A stretch of DNA of 64,000 bases from Sympetrum striolatum (Eukaryota > Arthropoda > Insecta > Odonata > Libellulidae), in the NCBI GenBank assembly GCA_947579665.1, contig OX388349.1, positions 76,078,841 to 76,142,840 of the forward strand, written 5' to 3'. The translations under genes and the position numbers were made by a program. Under the pieces are notes generated by a model, which saw nothing but the letters and a program-made list of their open reading frames with translations, had not been told where the DNA came from and did not search any database. Within the stretch, counting starts at the first letter, position 1. The number at the start of each line of letters is the position of its first letter. Below are positions 24,501-39,000 of the stretch, piece by piece.

Positions 24501-25661
24501 AATTTGCTGTATATAGTCCTCTTGTTTGCCATTGTTCAAAATATTAATTAATTTGCTCTTATTTCTTACCGTCTCTCCTTCGCTCTTATTTAGTTCACCT
24601 CTCGTCCAACGAAAGGGACTGGGACTAAACCATGACGAAGAGACTGATGACGACATTGGGGAGAGAGTACATTCAGGAAAGAATAAGTACAAAATGCATA
24701 GTAATTAAGATTTTACATAGCTTAATTTGCTATAAATAGTCCTTTTGTTTACCATTGTTCCAAATATTAATTAATTTGCTCTTATTTCTTACAGTCTCTC
24801 CTTCGCTCTTATTTAGTTCACCTCTCGTCAAACGAACTGGACTGGGACCAAACCATTACGAAGAGACTGATGACAACATTGTGGAAAGAGTACAACCAGG
24901 AAAAAATAAGTACAAAATGCATAGTAATTAAGATTTTACATAGCTTAATTTGCTGTAAATAGCCCTTTTCTTTGCCATTGTTCCAAATATTAATAAATTT
25001 GCTCTTATTTCTTACAGTCTCTCCTTCGCTCTTATTTAGTCCACTCTTGTCGAACGAACGGGACTGGGACCAAACCATGACGAAGGGACTGATGATAACC
25101 TTGAGGAGAGAGTACAACCCTTGTTCCAAATATTAATTAATATACTCTTATTTCTTACTGTATCTTCTTCGCTCTTATTTAGTTCACCTCTCGTCTAACG
25201 AACGGAACTGTGACCAAACCATGACAAAGAGACTGATGACGACCTTGGGGAGAGAGTACAACCAGGAAACAATAAGTACAAAATGCATAGTAATTAAGAT
25301 TTTACATAGTTTAATTTGCTGTAAATAGTCCTTTTGTTTAACATTGTTCCAAAAATAATTCATTTGCTCTTATTTCCTATAGTCTCACCTTCGCTCTTAT
25401 TTAGTTCACCTCTCGTCTAACGAACGGGACTGGGACCAAACCATGACGAAGGGACTGATGACGACATTGGGGAGAGAGTAGAACCAGGAAAGAATAAGTA
25501 CAAAATGCATAGTAATTAAGATTTAACATAGTTTAATTTGCTATAAATAGTCCTTTTGTTTGCCATTGTTCCAAATATTAATTCATTTGCTCTTATATCT
25601 TACAGTCTCTCCTTCGCTCCTATATAGTTCACCTCTCCTCTAACGAACGGGACTGGGACCA
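18538..25661 (+). repeat. Recent 7.1 kb tandem duplication, copy 1 (super-unit S2)
   Basis: This segment matches 26,036-33,158 at an offset of 7,498, dropping to 7,497 after a one-base T-run difference near 20,284. Reading the copies side by side I found only these further differences: 21,171, 22,799, 23,961, 24,805 and 25,378, all single substitutions. The period is explained by 33 full monomers plus one ~144 bp truncated monomer. S2 is followed by junction sequence rather than a T unit. It lacks three monomers after 23,820 that S1 and S4 have. Confidence 0.92.
25106..25136 (+). repeat. Truncated monomer junction (~79 bp deletion), S2
   Basis: The core ends at GTACAACCC and continues directly with TTGTTCCAAAT, which normally lies about 80 bases further on. 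The A-rich segment, the tail and the leader of the next unit are missing, leaving a unit of about 144 bp. This one short unit explains why the S2/S3 period is not a whole number of 223 bp monomers. Confidence 0.85.
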
Positions 25662-26035
25662 CACCATGATGAAGAGACTGATGACGACCTTGCGGAGAGA
25701 GTACAACCAGGAAAGAATAAGTACAAAATCATAGTAATTAAGATCTTACATAGTTTAATTTGCTGTTAATTGTCCTTTTGTTTGCCATTGTTCCAAATAT
25801 TAATTCATTTGCTCTTATTTCTGACAGTCTCTCCTTCGCTCTTATTTAGTTCACCTGTCGTCCATCGAACGGGACTGGGACCAAACGGTGACGAAGAGAC
25901 TGATGACGAACCTGGGGTGAGAGTGCAACCAGGAATGAATAAGTACAAAATGCATAGTAATTAAGATTTTCCATAGTTTAATTTGCTGTAAATAGTCCTT
26001 TTGTTTGCCATTGTTCCAAATATTAATTAATTTGC
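25662..26035 (+). repeat. Junction between the S2 and S3 copies
   Basis: The first part (to about 25,856) still continues S-type sequence shared with S1 near 12,460-12,558. It then switches inside a monomer to the CACCTGTCGTCC subtype found at 3,422. The ~375 bp that are not shared between the two recent copies mark where the duplicating exchange resolved. Confidence 0.75.
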
Positions 26036-29000
26036 TCTTATTTCTTACAGTCTCTCCTTCGCTCTTATTTAGTTCACCTCTCGTCGAACAAACGGGACTG
26101 GGACCAAACCATGACGAAGAGACTGATGACGACCCTGGGGTGAGAGTGCAACCAGGAAAGAATAAGTACAAAATGCATAGTAATTAAGATTTTACATAGT
26201 TTAATTTGCTGTAAATAGTCCTTTTGTTTGCCATTGTTCCAAATATTAATTAATTTGCTCTTATTTCTTACAGTCTCTCCTTCGCTCTTATTTAGTTCAC
26301 CTCTCGTCGAAAGAACGGGACTGGGACTAAATCATGACGAAGAGACTGATGACGACCTTGGGGAGAGAGTGCAACCAGGAAAGACTAAGTACAAAATGCA
26401 TAGTAGTTAAGATTTAACATAGTTTAATTTGCTATAAAGAGTCCTTTTGTTTGCCATTGTTCCAAATATTAATTAATTTGCTCTTATTTCTTACAGTCTC
26501 TCCTTCGCTCTTATTTAGTTCACCTCTCGTCGAAAGAACGGGACTGGGACCAAACCATGAGGAAGAGACTGATGACGACCTTGGGGAGAGAGTACAACCA
26601 GAAAAGAATAAGTACAAAATGCATAGTAATTAAGATTTTACATAGTTTAATTTGCTGTAAATAGTCCTTTTGTTTGCCATTGTTCCATATATTAATTCAT
26701 TTGCACTTATTTCTTAATGTCTCTCCTTCGCTCTTATTTAGTTCATCTCTCGTCCAACGAACGGGACTGGGACTAAACCATGACGAAGAGACTGATGACG
26801 ACCTTGGGGAGAGAGTACAACCAAGAATGAATAAGTACAAAATGCATAGTATTTAAGATTTTACATAGTTTAATTTGCTGTAAATAGTCCTTTTGTTTGC
26901 CATTGTTCCAAATATTAATTAATTTGCTCTTATTTCTTACAGTCTCTCCTTCGCTCTTATTTAGTTCACCTCTCGTCAAAAGAACGGGACTGGGACTAAA
27001 TCATGACGAAGAGACTGATGACGACCTTGGGGAGAGAGTGCAACCAGGAAAGACTAAGTACAAAATGCATAGTAGTTAAGATTTTACATAGTTTAATTTG
27101 CTGTAAATAGTCCATTTGTTTGCCATTGGTCCATATATTAACTCATTTGCTCTTATTTCTTAATGTCTCTCTTTCGCTCTTATTTAGTTCATCTCTCGTC
27201 CAATAAACGGGACTGGGACTAAACCATGACGAAGAGACTTATGACGACCTTGGTGAGAGAGTACAACCTTGAAAGAATAAGTACAAAATGCATAGTAATT
27301 AAGATTTTACATAGTTTAATTTGCTGTATAGAGTCCTCTTGTTTGCCATTGTTCCAAATATTAATTAATTTGATCTTATTTCTTACCGTCTCTCCTTCGC
27401 TCTTATTTAGTTCACCTCTCGTCCAACGAAAGGGACTGGGACTAAACCATGACGAAGAGACTGATGACGACATTGGGGAGAGAGTACATTCAGGAAAGAA
27501 TAAGTACAAAATGCATAGTAATTAAGATTTTACATAGTTTAATTTGCTATTAATAGTCCTTTTGTTTGCCATTGTTCCAAATATAAATTAATTTGCTCTT
27601 ATTTCTTACAGTCTCTCATTCGCTCTTATTTAGTTCACCTCTCGTCGAACGAACGGGACTGGAACCAAACCATGACGAAGAGACTGATGACGACATTGGG
27701 GAGAGAGTACAACCAGGAAAGAATAAGTACTAAATGCATAGTAATTAAGATCTTACATAGTTTAATTTGCTATAAATAGTCCTTTTTTTGCCATTGTTCC
27801 AAATATTAATTCATTTGCTCTTATTTCTTATAGTCTCTCCTTCGCTCTTATTTAGTTCACCTCTCGTCGAAAGATTGGGACTTGGACCAAACCGTGACGA
27901 AGAGACTGATGACGACCTTGGGGAGAGAGTACAACCAGGAAAGAATAAGTAAAAATGCATAGTAATTAAGATTTTACATAGTTTAATTTGCTGTAAATAG
28001 TCCTTTTCTTTGCCATTGTTCCAAATATTAATTCATTTGCTCTTATATCTTACAGTCTCTCCTTCGCTCCTATATAGTTCACCTCTCCTCTAACAAACGG
28101 GACTGTGACCACACCATGACGAAGAGACTGATGACGACCTTGGGGAGAGAGTGCAACCAGGAGAGACTAAGTACAAAATGCATAGTAGTTAAGATTTTAC
28201 AATATTTAATTTGCTGTAAATAGTCCTTTTGTTTGCCATTGTTCCATATATTAATTCATTTGCTCTTATTTCTTAATGTCTCTCTTTCGCTCTTATTTAG
28301 TTCATCTCTCGTCCAACGAACGGGACTGGGACTAAACCATGACGAAGAGACTTATGACGACCTTGGGGAGAGAGTACAACCTGGAAAGAATAAGTACAAA
28401 ATGCATAGAAATTAAGATTATACATAGTTTAATTTGCTGTATATAGTCCTCTTGTTTGCCATTGTTCCAAATATTAATTAATTTGCTCTTATTTCTTACC
28501 GTCTCTCCTTCGCTCTTATTTAGTTCACCTCTCGTTCAACGAAAGGGACTGGGACTAAACCATGACGAAGAGACTGATGACGACATTGGGGAGAGAGTAC
28601 ATTCAGGAAAGAATAAGTACGAAATGCATAGTAATTAAGATTTTACATAGTTTAATTTGCTATAAATAGTCCTTTTGTATGCCATTGTTCCAAATATTAA
28701 TTAATTTGCTCTTATTTCTTACAGTCTCTCCTTCGCTCTTATTTAGTTCACCTCTCGTCGAGCGACCGGGACTGGGACCAAACCATGACGAAGAGACTGA
28801 TGACGACATTGGGGAGAGAGTACAACCAGGAAAGAATAAGTACAAAATGCATAGTAATTAAGATTTTAAATAGTTTAATTTGCTGTAAATAGTCCTTTTG
28901 TTTGCCATTGTTCCAAATATTAATTCATTTGCTCTTATTTCTAACAGTCTCTCCTTCGCTCCTATTTAGTTCACCTCTCCTCGAACGAACGGGACTGGGA

Positions 29001-32000
29001 CCAAACCATGAGGATGAGACTGATGACGAACTTGGGGAGAGAGTACAACCAGGAAAGAATAAGTACAAAATGCATAGTAATTAAGATTTTACATAGTTTA
29101 ATTTGCTGTAAATAGTCCTTTTGTTTGCCATTGTTCAAATATTAATTCATTTGCTCATATTTCTTACTGTCACTCCTTCGCTCTTATTTAGTTCACCTCT
29201 CGTCGAACGAACGGGACTGGGACTAAACCATGACGAAGAGACTGATGACCACCTTGGGGAGAGAGTAGAACCAGGAAAGAATAAGTACAAAATGCATAGT
29301 AATCAAGATTTTACATAGTTTAATTTGCTGTAAATAGACCTTTTGTTATCCATTGTTCCTAATATTAATTCAGTTGCACTTATTTCTTACAGTCTCTCCT
29401 TCGCTCTTATATAGTTCACCTCTTGTCGAACGAATGGGACTGGGACCAAACCATAACGAAGAGACTGATGACGACCTTGGGGAGAGAGTACAACCAGGAA
29501 AGAATAAGTACAAAATGCATAGTAATTAAGATTTTATATAGTTTAATTTGCTGTAAATAGCTCTTTTGTTTGCCATTGTCCTCAAATATTAATTAATTTG
29601 CCCTTATTTCTTACTGTCTCTCCTTCGCTCTTATTTAGTTCACCTGTCATCCATCGAATGGGACTGGGACCAAACCGTGATGAAGAGAATGATGACGACC
29701 CTGGGGAGAGAGTGCAACCAGGCATGAATAAGTACAAAATGCATAGTAATTAAGATTTTACATAGTTTAATTTGCTGTAAATAGTCCTTTTGTTTGCCAT
29801 TGTTCCAAATATTAATTACTTTGCTCTTATTTCTTACTGTCTCTCCTTCGCTCTTATTTAGTTCACCTGTCATCCATCGAATGGGACTGGGACCAAACCG
29901 TGACGAAGAGAATGATGACGACCCTGGGGAGAGAGTGCAACCAGAAAAGAATAAGTACAAAATTCATAGTAATTAAGATTTTACATAGTTTAATTTGCTG
30001 TAAATAGTCCTTTTGTTTGCCATTGTTCCAAATATTAATTAATTTGCTCTTATTTCTTACTGTCTCTCCTTCGCTCTTATTTAGTTCACCTGTCATCCAT
30101 CGAACGGGACTGGGACGAAACCATGAGGAAGAGACTGATGACGACCTTGGGGAGAGAGTACAACCAGGAAAGAATAAGTACAAAATGCATAGTTATTAAG
30201 ATTTTACATAGTTTAATTTGCTGTTAATAGTCCTTTTGTTTTCCTTTGTTCCATATATTAATTCATTTGCACTTATTTCTTAATGTCTCTCCTTCGCTCT
30301 TATTTAGTTCATCTCTCGTCCAACGAACGGGACTGGTACTAAACCATGATGAAGAGACTGATGACGACCTTGGGGAGAGAGTACAACCAGGAAAGAATAA
30401 GTACAAAATGCATAGTATTTAAGATTTTTAATAGTTTCATTTGCTGTAAATAGTCCTTTTGTTTGCCATTGTTCCATATATTAATTCATTTGCTCTTATT
30501 TCTTAATGTCTCTCTTTCGCTCTTATTTAGTTCATCTCTCGTCCAACGTTTGGGACTGGGACTAAACCATGACGAAGAGACTTATGACGACCTTGGGGAG
30601 AGAGTACAACCTGGAAAGAATAAGTACAAAATGCATAGTAATTAAGATTATACATAGTTTAATTTGCTGTATATAGTCCTCTTGTTTGCCATTGTTCCAA
30701 ATATTAATTAATTTGCTCTTATTTCTTACAGTCTCTCCTTCGCTCCTATTTAGTTCACCTCTCGTCGAACGAACGGGACTGGGACCAAACCATGAGGAAG
30801 AGACTGATGACGAACTTGGGGAGAGAGTACAACCAGGAAAGAATAAGTACAAAATGCATAGTAATTAAGATTTTTAAATAATTTAATATGCTGTAAATAG
30901 TCCTTTTGTTGCCATTGTTCCGAATATTAATTCATTTGCTCTTATTTCTTACAGTCTCTCCTTCGCTCTTATTTAGTTCACCTCTCGTCTAACGAACGGT
31001 ACAGGGACCAAACCATGACGAAGAGACTGATGACGACCTTGGGGAGAGAGTACAACCAGGAAAGAGTAAGTACAAAATGCATAGTAATTAAGATTTTACA
31101 TAGTTTAATTTGCTATAAATAGTCCGTTTGTTTGCCATTGTTCCAAATATTAATTCATTTGCTCTTATTTCTTACAGTCTCTCGTTCGCTCCTATTTAGT
31201 TCACCTCTCGTTGAACAAACGGGACTTGGACCAAACCATGAGGAAGAGACTGATGACGAACTTGGGGAGAGAGTACAACCAGGAAAGAATAAGTACAAAA
31301 TGCATAGTAATTAAGATTTTACATAGTTTAATTTGCTGTAAATAGTCCTTTTGTTTGCCATTGTTCAAATATTAATTAATTTGCTCTTATTTCTTACTGT
31401 CTCTCCTTCGCTCTTATTTAGTTCACCTGTCATCCATCGAATGGGACTGGGACCAAAGAGTGACGAAGAGAATGATGACGACCCTGGGGAGTGAGTGCAA
31501 CCAGAAAAGAATAAGTACAAAATTCATAGTAATTAAGATTTTACATAGTTTAATTTGCTGTAAATAGTCCTTTTGTTTGCCATTGTTCCAAATATTAATT
31601 AATTTGCTCTTATTTCTTACAGTCTCTCCTTCGCTCTTATTTAGTTCACCTCTCGTCGAAAGAACGGGACTGGGACGAAACCATGAGGAAGAGACTGATG
31701 ACGACCTTGGGGAGAGAGTACAACCAGGAAAGAATAAGTACAAAATGCATAGTAATTAAGATTTTACATAGTTTAATTTGCTGTAAATAGTCCTTTTGTT
31801 TTCCATTGTTCCATATATTAATTCATTTGCACTTATTTCTTAATGTCTCTCCTTCGCTCTTATTTAGTTCATCTCTCGTCCAACGAACGGGACTGGGACC
31901 AAACCATGACGAAGAGACTTATGACGACCTTGGGGAGAGAGTACAACCTGGAAAGAATAAGTACAAAATGCATAGTAATTAAGATTATACATAGTTTAAT

Positions 32001-33158
32001 TTGCTGTATATAGTCCTCTTGTTTGCCATTGTTCAAAATATTAATTAATTTGCTCTTATTTCTTACCGTCTCTCCTTCGCTCTTATTTAGTTCACCTCTC
32101 GTCCAACGAAAGGGACTGGGACTAAACCATGACGAAGAGACTGATGACGACATTGGGGAGAGAGTACATTCAGGAAAGAATAAGTACAAAATGCATAGTA
32201 ATTAAGATTTTACATAGCTTAATTTGCTATAAATAGTCCTTTTGTTTACCATTGTTCCAAATATTAATTAATTTGCTCTTATTTCTTACAGTCTCTCCTT
32301 CTCTCTTATTTAGTTCACCTCTCGTCAAACGAACTGGACTGGGACCAAACCATTACGAAGAGACTGATGACAACATTGTGGAAAGAGTACAACCAGGAAA
32401 AAATAAGTACAAAATGCATAGTAATTAAGATTTTACATAGCTTAATTTGCTGTAAATAGCCCTTTTCTTTGCCATTGTTCCAAATATTAATAAATTTGCT
32501 CTTATTTCTTACAGTCTCTCCTTCGCTCTTATTTAGTCCACTCTTGTCGAACGAACGGGACTGGGACCAAACCATGACGAAGGGACTGATGATAACCTTG
32601 AGGAGAGAGTACAACCCTTGTTCCAAATATTAATTAATATACTCTTATTTCTTACTGTATCTTCTTCGCTCTTATTTAGTTCACCTCTCGTCTAACGAAC
32701 GGAACTGTGACCAAACCATGACAAAGAGACTGATGACGACCTTGGGGAGAGAGTACAACCAGGAAACAATAAGTACAAAATGCATAGTAATTAAGATTTT
32801 ACATAGTTTAATTTGCTGTAAATAGTCCTTTTGTTTAACATTGTTCCAAAAATAATTCATTTGCTCTTATTTCCCATAGTCTCACCTTCGCTCTTATTTA
32901 GTTCACCTCTCGTCTAACGAACGGGACTGGGACCAAACCATGACGAAGGGACTGATGACGACATTGGGGAGAGAGTAGAACCAGGAAAGAATAAGTACAA
33001 AATGCATAGTAATTAAGATTTAACATAGTTTAATTTGCTATAAATAGTCCTTTTGTTTGCCATTGTTCCAAATATTAATTCATTTGCTCTTATATCTTAC
33101 AGTCTCTCCTTCGCTCCTATATAGTTCACCTCTCCTCTAACGAACGGGACTGGGACCA
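26036..33158 (+). repeat. Recent 7.1 kb tandem duplication, copy 2 (super-unit S3)
   Basis: This is the near-identical partner of 18,538-25,661. Its differences from copy 1 lie at 28,668, 30,296, 31,458, 32,302 and 32,875, plus a seven- rather than eight-T run near 27,784. It ends inside the core of one monomer at GGGACTGGGACC (about 33,158), where sequence changes to the AAATCATGTTGAAG subtype that begins T2. Compared with S4 it lacks one monomer at this boundary. Confidence 0.92.
32603..32633 (+). repeat. Truncated monomer junction, S3
   Basis: The deletion junction is identical to the one near 25,120, carried along by the 7.1 kb duplication. Confidence 0.85.
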
Positions 33159-36060
33159 AATCATGTTGAAGAGACTGATGACGACCTTGGGGAGAGAGTA
33201 CAATCAGGAAAGAATAAGTACAAAATGTATTGTAATTAATATTTATTATAGTTTAATTTTTCTGTAAATAATCCTTTTTTTGCCATTGTTCCAAATATTA
33301 ATTAATTTGTTCTTATTTCTTACTGTTTCTCCTTCGCTCTTATTTAGTTCACCTCTCGTCGAACGAACGGGCCTGGGACCAAACCATGACGAAAAGACTG
33401 ATGACGACCTTGGGAAGAGAGTACAACCAGGAAAGAATAAGTACAAAATGCATAGTAATTAAGATTTTAAATAGTTTAATTTGCTGTAAATAGTCCTATT
33501 GTTTGCCATTGTTACAAATATTAATTCATTTGCTCTTATTTCTTACAGTCTCTCCTTCCCTCCTATTTAGTTCACCTCTCGTCGAACGAACGGGACTGGG
33601 ACCAAACCATGAGGAAGAGACTGATGACGAACTTGGGGAGAGAGTACAACCAGGAAAGAATAAGTACAAAATGCATAGTAATTAAGATTTTTAAATAATT
33701 TAATTTGCTGTAAATAGTCCTTTTGTTATCCATTGTTCAAATATTAATTCTTTTGCTCTTATTTCTTACTGTCACTCCTTCGCTCTTATGTAGTTCACCT
33801 CTCGTCGAACGAACGGAACTGGAACTAAACCATGACGAAGAGACTGATGACCACCTTGGGGAGAGAGTAGAACCAGGAAAGAATAAGTACAAAATGCATA
33901 GTAATTAAGTTTTTATATAGTTTAATTTGCTGTAAATAGTCCTTTTGTTTGCCATTGTTCCAAATATTAATTAATTTGCTCTTATTTTTACAGTCTCTCC
34001 TTTGCTCTTATTTAGTTCACTTGTCGTCCATCGAACGGGACTGGGACCAAACCATGACGAAGAGACTGATGACGACCCTGGGGTGAGAGTGCAACCAGGA
34101 AAGAATAAGTACAAAATGCATAGTAATTAAGATTTTACATAGATTAATTTGCTGTAAATAGTCCTTTTGTTTGCCATTGTTACAAATATTAATTCATTTG
34201 CTCTTATTTCTTACAGTCTCTCCTTCGCTCTTATTTAGTTCACCTCTCGTCGAAAGAACGGGACTGGGACGAAACCATGACGAAGAGACTGATGACGACC
34301 TTGGGGAGAGAGTACAACCAGGAAAGAATAAGAACAAAATGCATAGTAATTAAGATTTTACATAATTTAATTTGCTGTAAATAGTCCTTTTGTTTGCCAT
34401 TGTTCCAAATATTAATTCATTTGCTCTTATTTCTTACAGTCTCTCCTTCGCTCTTATTTAGTTCACCTCTCATCGAACAAATGGGACTGGGACCAAACCA
34501 TGACGAAGAGACTGATGACGACATTGGGGAGAGTACAACCAGGAAAGAATAAGTACAAAATGCATAGTAATTAAGATTTTACATAGTTTAATTTGCTATA
34601 AATAGTCCTTTTGTTTGCCGTTGTTCCAAATATTAATCGATTTGCTCTTATTTCTTAAAGTCCCCCCTTTCGCTCTGATTGAGTTCACCTCTCGTCGAAC
34701 GAATGGGACTGGGACAAAACCATGACGAAGGGACTGATGACGACATTGGGGAAAGAGGACAACCAGGAAAGAATAAGTACAAAATGCATAGTCATTAAGA
34801 TTTTACAAAGTTTAATTTGCTATAAATAGTCCTTTTTTTTGCGATTGTTCCAAATATTAATTCATTTGCTCTTATTTCTTACAGTCTCTCCTTCGCTCTT
34901 ATTTAGTTCACCTCTCGTCGAACGAACGGGACTGGGACAAAACCATGACCAAGAGACTGATGACGACATTGCGGAGAGAGTACAACCAGGAAAGAATAAG
35001 TACAAAATGCATAGTAATTATTATTTTACATAGTTTAATTTGCTGTAAATAGTCCTTTTGTTTGTCATTGTTCCAAATATTAGTTAAATTGCTCTTTCTT
35101 TCTTACAGTCTCTCCTTCGCTCTTATCTAGTTCACCTCTTGTCGAACGAATGGGACTGGGACCAAACTATGACGAACAGACTGATGACGACATTGGGGAG
35201 AGAGTACAACCAGGAATGAATAAGTACAAAATGCATAGTAATTAAGATTTTACATAGTTTAATTGGCTATAAATAGTCCTTTTGTTTGCCATTGTTCCAA
35301 ATATTAATTCATTTGCTCTTATTTCTTACAGTCTCTCCTTCGCTCTTATTTAGTTCACCTCTCGTCGAAAGATCGGGACTTGGACCAAACCGTGACGAAG
35401 AGACTGATGACGACCTTGGGGAGAGAGTACAACCAGGAAAGAATAAGTACAAAATGCATAGTAATTAAGATTTTTCATAGTTTAATTTGCTGTAAATAGT
35501 CCTTTTGTTTAACATTGTTCCAAAAATTAATTCATTTGCTCTTATATCCTATAGTCTCACCTTCGCTCTTATTTAGTTCACCTCTCGTCTAACGAACGGG
35601 ACTGGGACCAAACCATGACGAAGAGACTGATGACGACCTTGGGGAGAGAGTACAACCAGGAAAGAATAAGTAAAAATGCATAGTAATTAAGATTTTACAT
35701 AGTATAATTTGCTGTAAATAGTCCTTTTGTTTGCCATTGTTCCAAATATTAATTCATTTGCTCTTATATCTTACAGTCTCTCTTTCGCTCCTATATAGTT
35801 CACCTCTCCTCTAACGAACGGGACTGGGACCACACCATGACGAAGAGACTGATGACGACCTTGCGGAGGGAGTACAACCAGGAAAGAATAAGTACAAAAT
35901 GCATAGTTATTAAGATTTTACATAGTTTAATTTGCTGTTAATAGTCCTTTTGTTTGCCATTGTTCCAAATATTAATTCATTTGCACTTATTTCTTACAGT
36001 CTCTCCTTCGCTCTTATTTAGTTCACCTCTCGTCTAACGAACGGGACTGGGACCAAATCA
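33159..36060 (+). repeat. Super-unit T, copy 2
   Basis: From about 33,356 this block matches T1 at an offset of 20,788, and it matches T3 at 10,171 throughout. It contains the same marker series: GGGCCTGGG (33,371), CGGAACTGGAAC (33,815), the shortened GGGGAGAGTAC (34,526), the C-run (34,662) and TTGCGATTG (34,840). It stops inside a monomer at ACCAAATCATG near 36,060, where T1 continues with TTGAAG but this copy continues with S-type ACGAAG. Confidence 0.88.
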
Positions 36061-39000
36061 TGACGAAGAGACTGATGACGACCTTGGGGAGAGAGTGCAA
36101 CCAGGAAAGACTAAGTACAAAATGCATAGTAGTTAAGATTTTACATAGTTTAATTTGCTATAAATAGTCCTTTTGTTTGCCATTGTTCCAAATATTAATT
36201 AATTTATTCTTATTTCTTACAGTCTCTCCTTCGCTCTTATTTAGTTCACCTCTCGTCGAAAGAACGGGACTGGGACCAAACCATGAGGAAGAGACTGATG
36301 ACGACCTTGGGGAGAGAGTGCAACCAGGAAAGACTAAGTACAAAATGCATAGTAGTTAAGATTTTACATAGTTTAATTTGCTGTAAATAGTCCATTTGTT
36401 TGCCATTGGTCCATATATTAATTCATTTGCTCTTATTTCTTAATGTCTCTCTTTCGCTCTTATTTAGTTCATCTCTCCTCCAATAAACGGGACTGGGACT
36501 AAACCATGACGAAGAGACTTATGACGACCTTGGTGAGAGAGTACAACCTTGAAAGAATAAGTACAAAATGCATAGTAATTAAGATTTTACATAGTTTAAT
36601 TTGCTGTATAGAGTCCTCTTGTTTGCCATTGTTCCAAATATTAATTAATTTGATCTTATTTCTTACCGTCTCTCCTTCGCTCTTATTTAGTTCACCTCTC
36701 GTCCAACGAAAGGGACTGGGACTAAACCATGACGAAGAGACTGATGACGACATTGGGGAGAGAGTACATTCAGGAAAGAATAAGTACAAAATGCATAGTA
36801 ATTAAGATTTTACATAGTTTAATTTGCTATTAATAGTCCTTTTGTTTGCCATTGTTCCAAATATAAATTAATTTGCTCTTATTTCTTACAGTCTCTCCTT
36901 CGCTCTTATTTAGTTCACCTCTCGTCGAACGAACGGGACTGGAACCAAACCATGACGAAGAGACTGATAACGACATTGGGGAGAGAGTACAACCAGGAAA
37001 GAATAAGTACAAAATGCATAGTAATTAAGATCTTACATAGTTTAATTTGCTATAAATAGTCCTTTTTTTGCCATTGTTCCAAATATTAATTCATTTGCTC
37101 TTATTTCTTACAGTCTCTCCTTCGCTCTTATTTAGTTCACCTCTCGTCCAAAGATTGGGACTTGGACCAAACCGTGACGAAGAGACTGATGACGACCTTG
37201 GGGAGAGAGTACAACCAGGAAAGAATAAGTAAAAATGCATAGTAATTAAGATTTTACATAGTTTAATTTGCTGTAAATAGTCCTTTTCTTTGCCATTGTT
37301 CCAAATATAAATTCATTTGCTCTTATATCTTACAGTCTCTCCTTCGCTCCTATATAGTTCACCTCTCCTCTAACAAACGGGACTGTGACCACACCATGAC
37401 GAAGAGACTGATGATGACCTTGGGGAGAGAGTGCAACCAGGAGAGACTAAGTACAAAATGCATAGTAGTTAAGATTTTACAATATTTAATTTGCTGTAAA
37501 TAGTCCTTTTGTTTGCCATTGTTCCATATATTAATTCATTTGCTCTTATTTCTTAATGTCTCTCTTTCGCTCTTATTTAGTTCATCTCTCGTCCAAAGAA
37601 CGGGACTGGGACTAAACCATGACGAAGAGACTTATGACGACCTTGGGGAGAGAGTACAACCTGGAAAGAATAAGTACAAAATGCATAGAAATTAAGATTA
37701 TACATAGTTTAATTTGCTGTATATAGTCCTCTTGTTTGCCATTGTTCCAAATATTAATTAATTTGCTCTTATTTCTTACCGTCTCTCCTTCGCTCTTATT
37801 TAGTTCACCTCTCGTCCAACGAAAGGGACTGGGACTAAACCATGACGAAGAGACTGATGACGACATTGGGGAGAGAGTACATTCAGGAAAGAATAAGTAC
37901 GAAATGCATAGTAATTAAGATTTTACATAGTTTAATTTGCTATAAATAGTCCTTTTGTATGCCATTGTTCCAAATATTAATTAATTTGCTCTTATTTCTT
38001 ACAGTCTCTCCTTCGCTCTTATTTAGTTTACCTCTCGTCGAGCGACCGGGACTGGGACCAAACCATGACGAAGAGACTGATGACGACAATGGGGAGAGAG
38101 TACAACCAGGAAAGAATAAGTACAAAATGCATAGTAATTAAGATTTTAAATAGTTTAATTTGCTGTAAATAGTCCTTTTGTTTGCCATTGTTCCAAATAT
38201 TAATTCATTTGCTCTTATTTCTAACAGTCTCTCCTTCGCTCCTATTTAGTTCACCTCTCCTCGAACGAACGGGACTGGGACCAAACCATGAGGATGAGAC
38301 TGATGACGAACTTGGGGAGAGAGTACAACCAGGAAAGAATAAGTACAAAATGCATAGTAATTAAGATTTTACATAGTTTAATTTGCTGTAAATAGTCCTT
38401 TTGTTTGCCATTGTTCAAATATTAATTCATTTGCTCATATTTCTTACTGTCACTCCTTCGCTCTTATTTAGTTCACCTCTCGCTGAACGAACGGGACTGG
38501 GACCAAACCATGAGGATGAGACTGATGACCACCTTGGGGAGAGAGTAGAACCAGGAAAGAATAAGTACAAAATGCATAGTAATCAAGATTTTACATAGTT
38601 TAATTTGCTGTAAATAGTCATTTTGTTATCCATTGTTCCTAATATTAATTCAGTTGCACTTATTTCTTACAGTCTCTCCTTCGCTCTTATATAGTTCACC
38701 TCTTGTCGAACGAATGGGACTGGGACCAAACCATAACGAAGAGACTGATGACGACCTTGGGGAGAGAGTACAACCAGGAAAGAATAAGTACAAAATGCAT
38801 AGTAATTAAGATTTTATATAGTTTAATTTGCTGTAAATAGCTCTTTTGTTTGCCATTGTCCTCAAATATTAATTAATTTGCCCTTATTTCTTACTGTCTC
38901 TCCTTCGCTCTTTTTTAGTTCACCTGTCATCCATCGAATGGGACTGGGACCAAACCGTGATGAAGAGAATGATGACGACCATGGGGAGAGAGTGCAACCA

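Noticed and set aside
26036..33158. S2/S3 as copies of a mobile element
   Set aside because: The copied segment consists only of satellite monomers, has no terminal repeats, target-site duplication or enzyme gene, and both ends fall inside homologous cores. Unequal exchange explains it.
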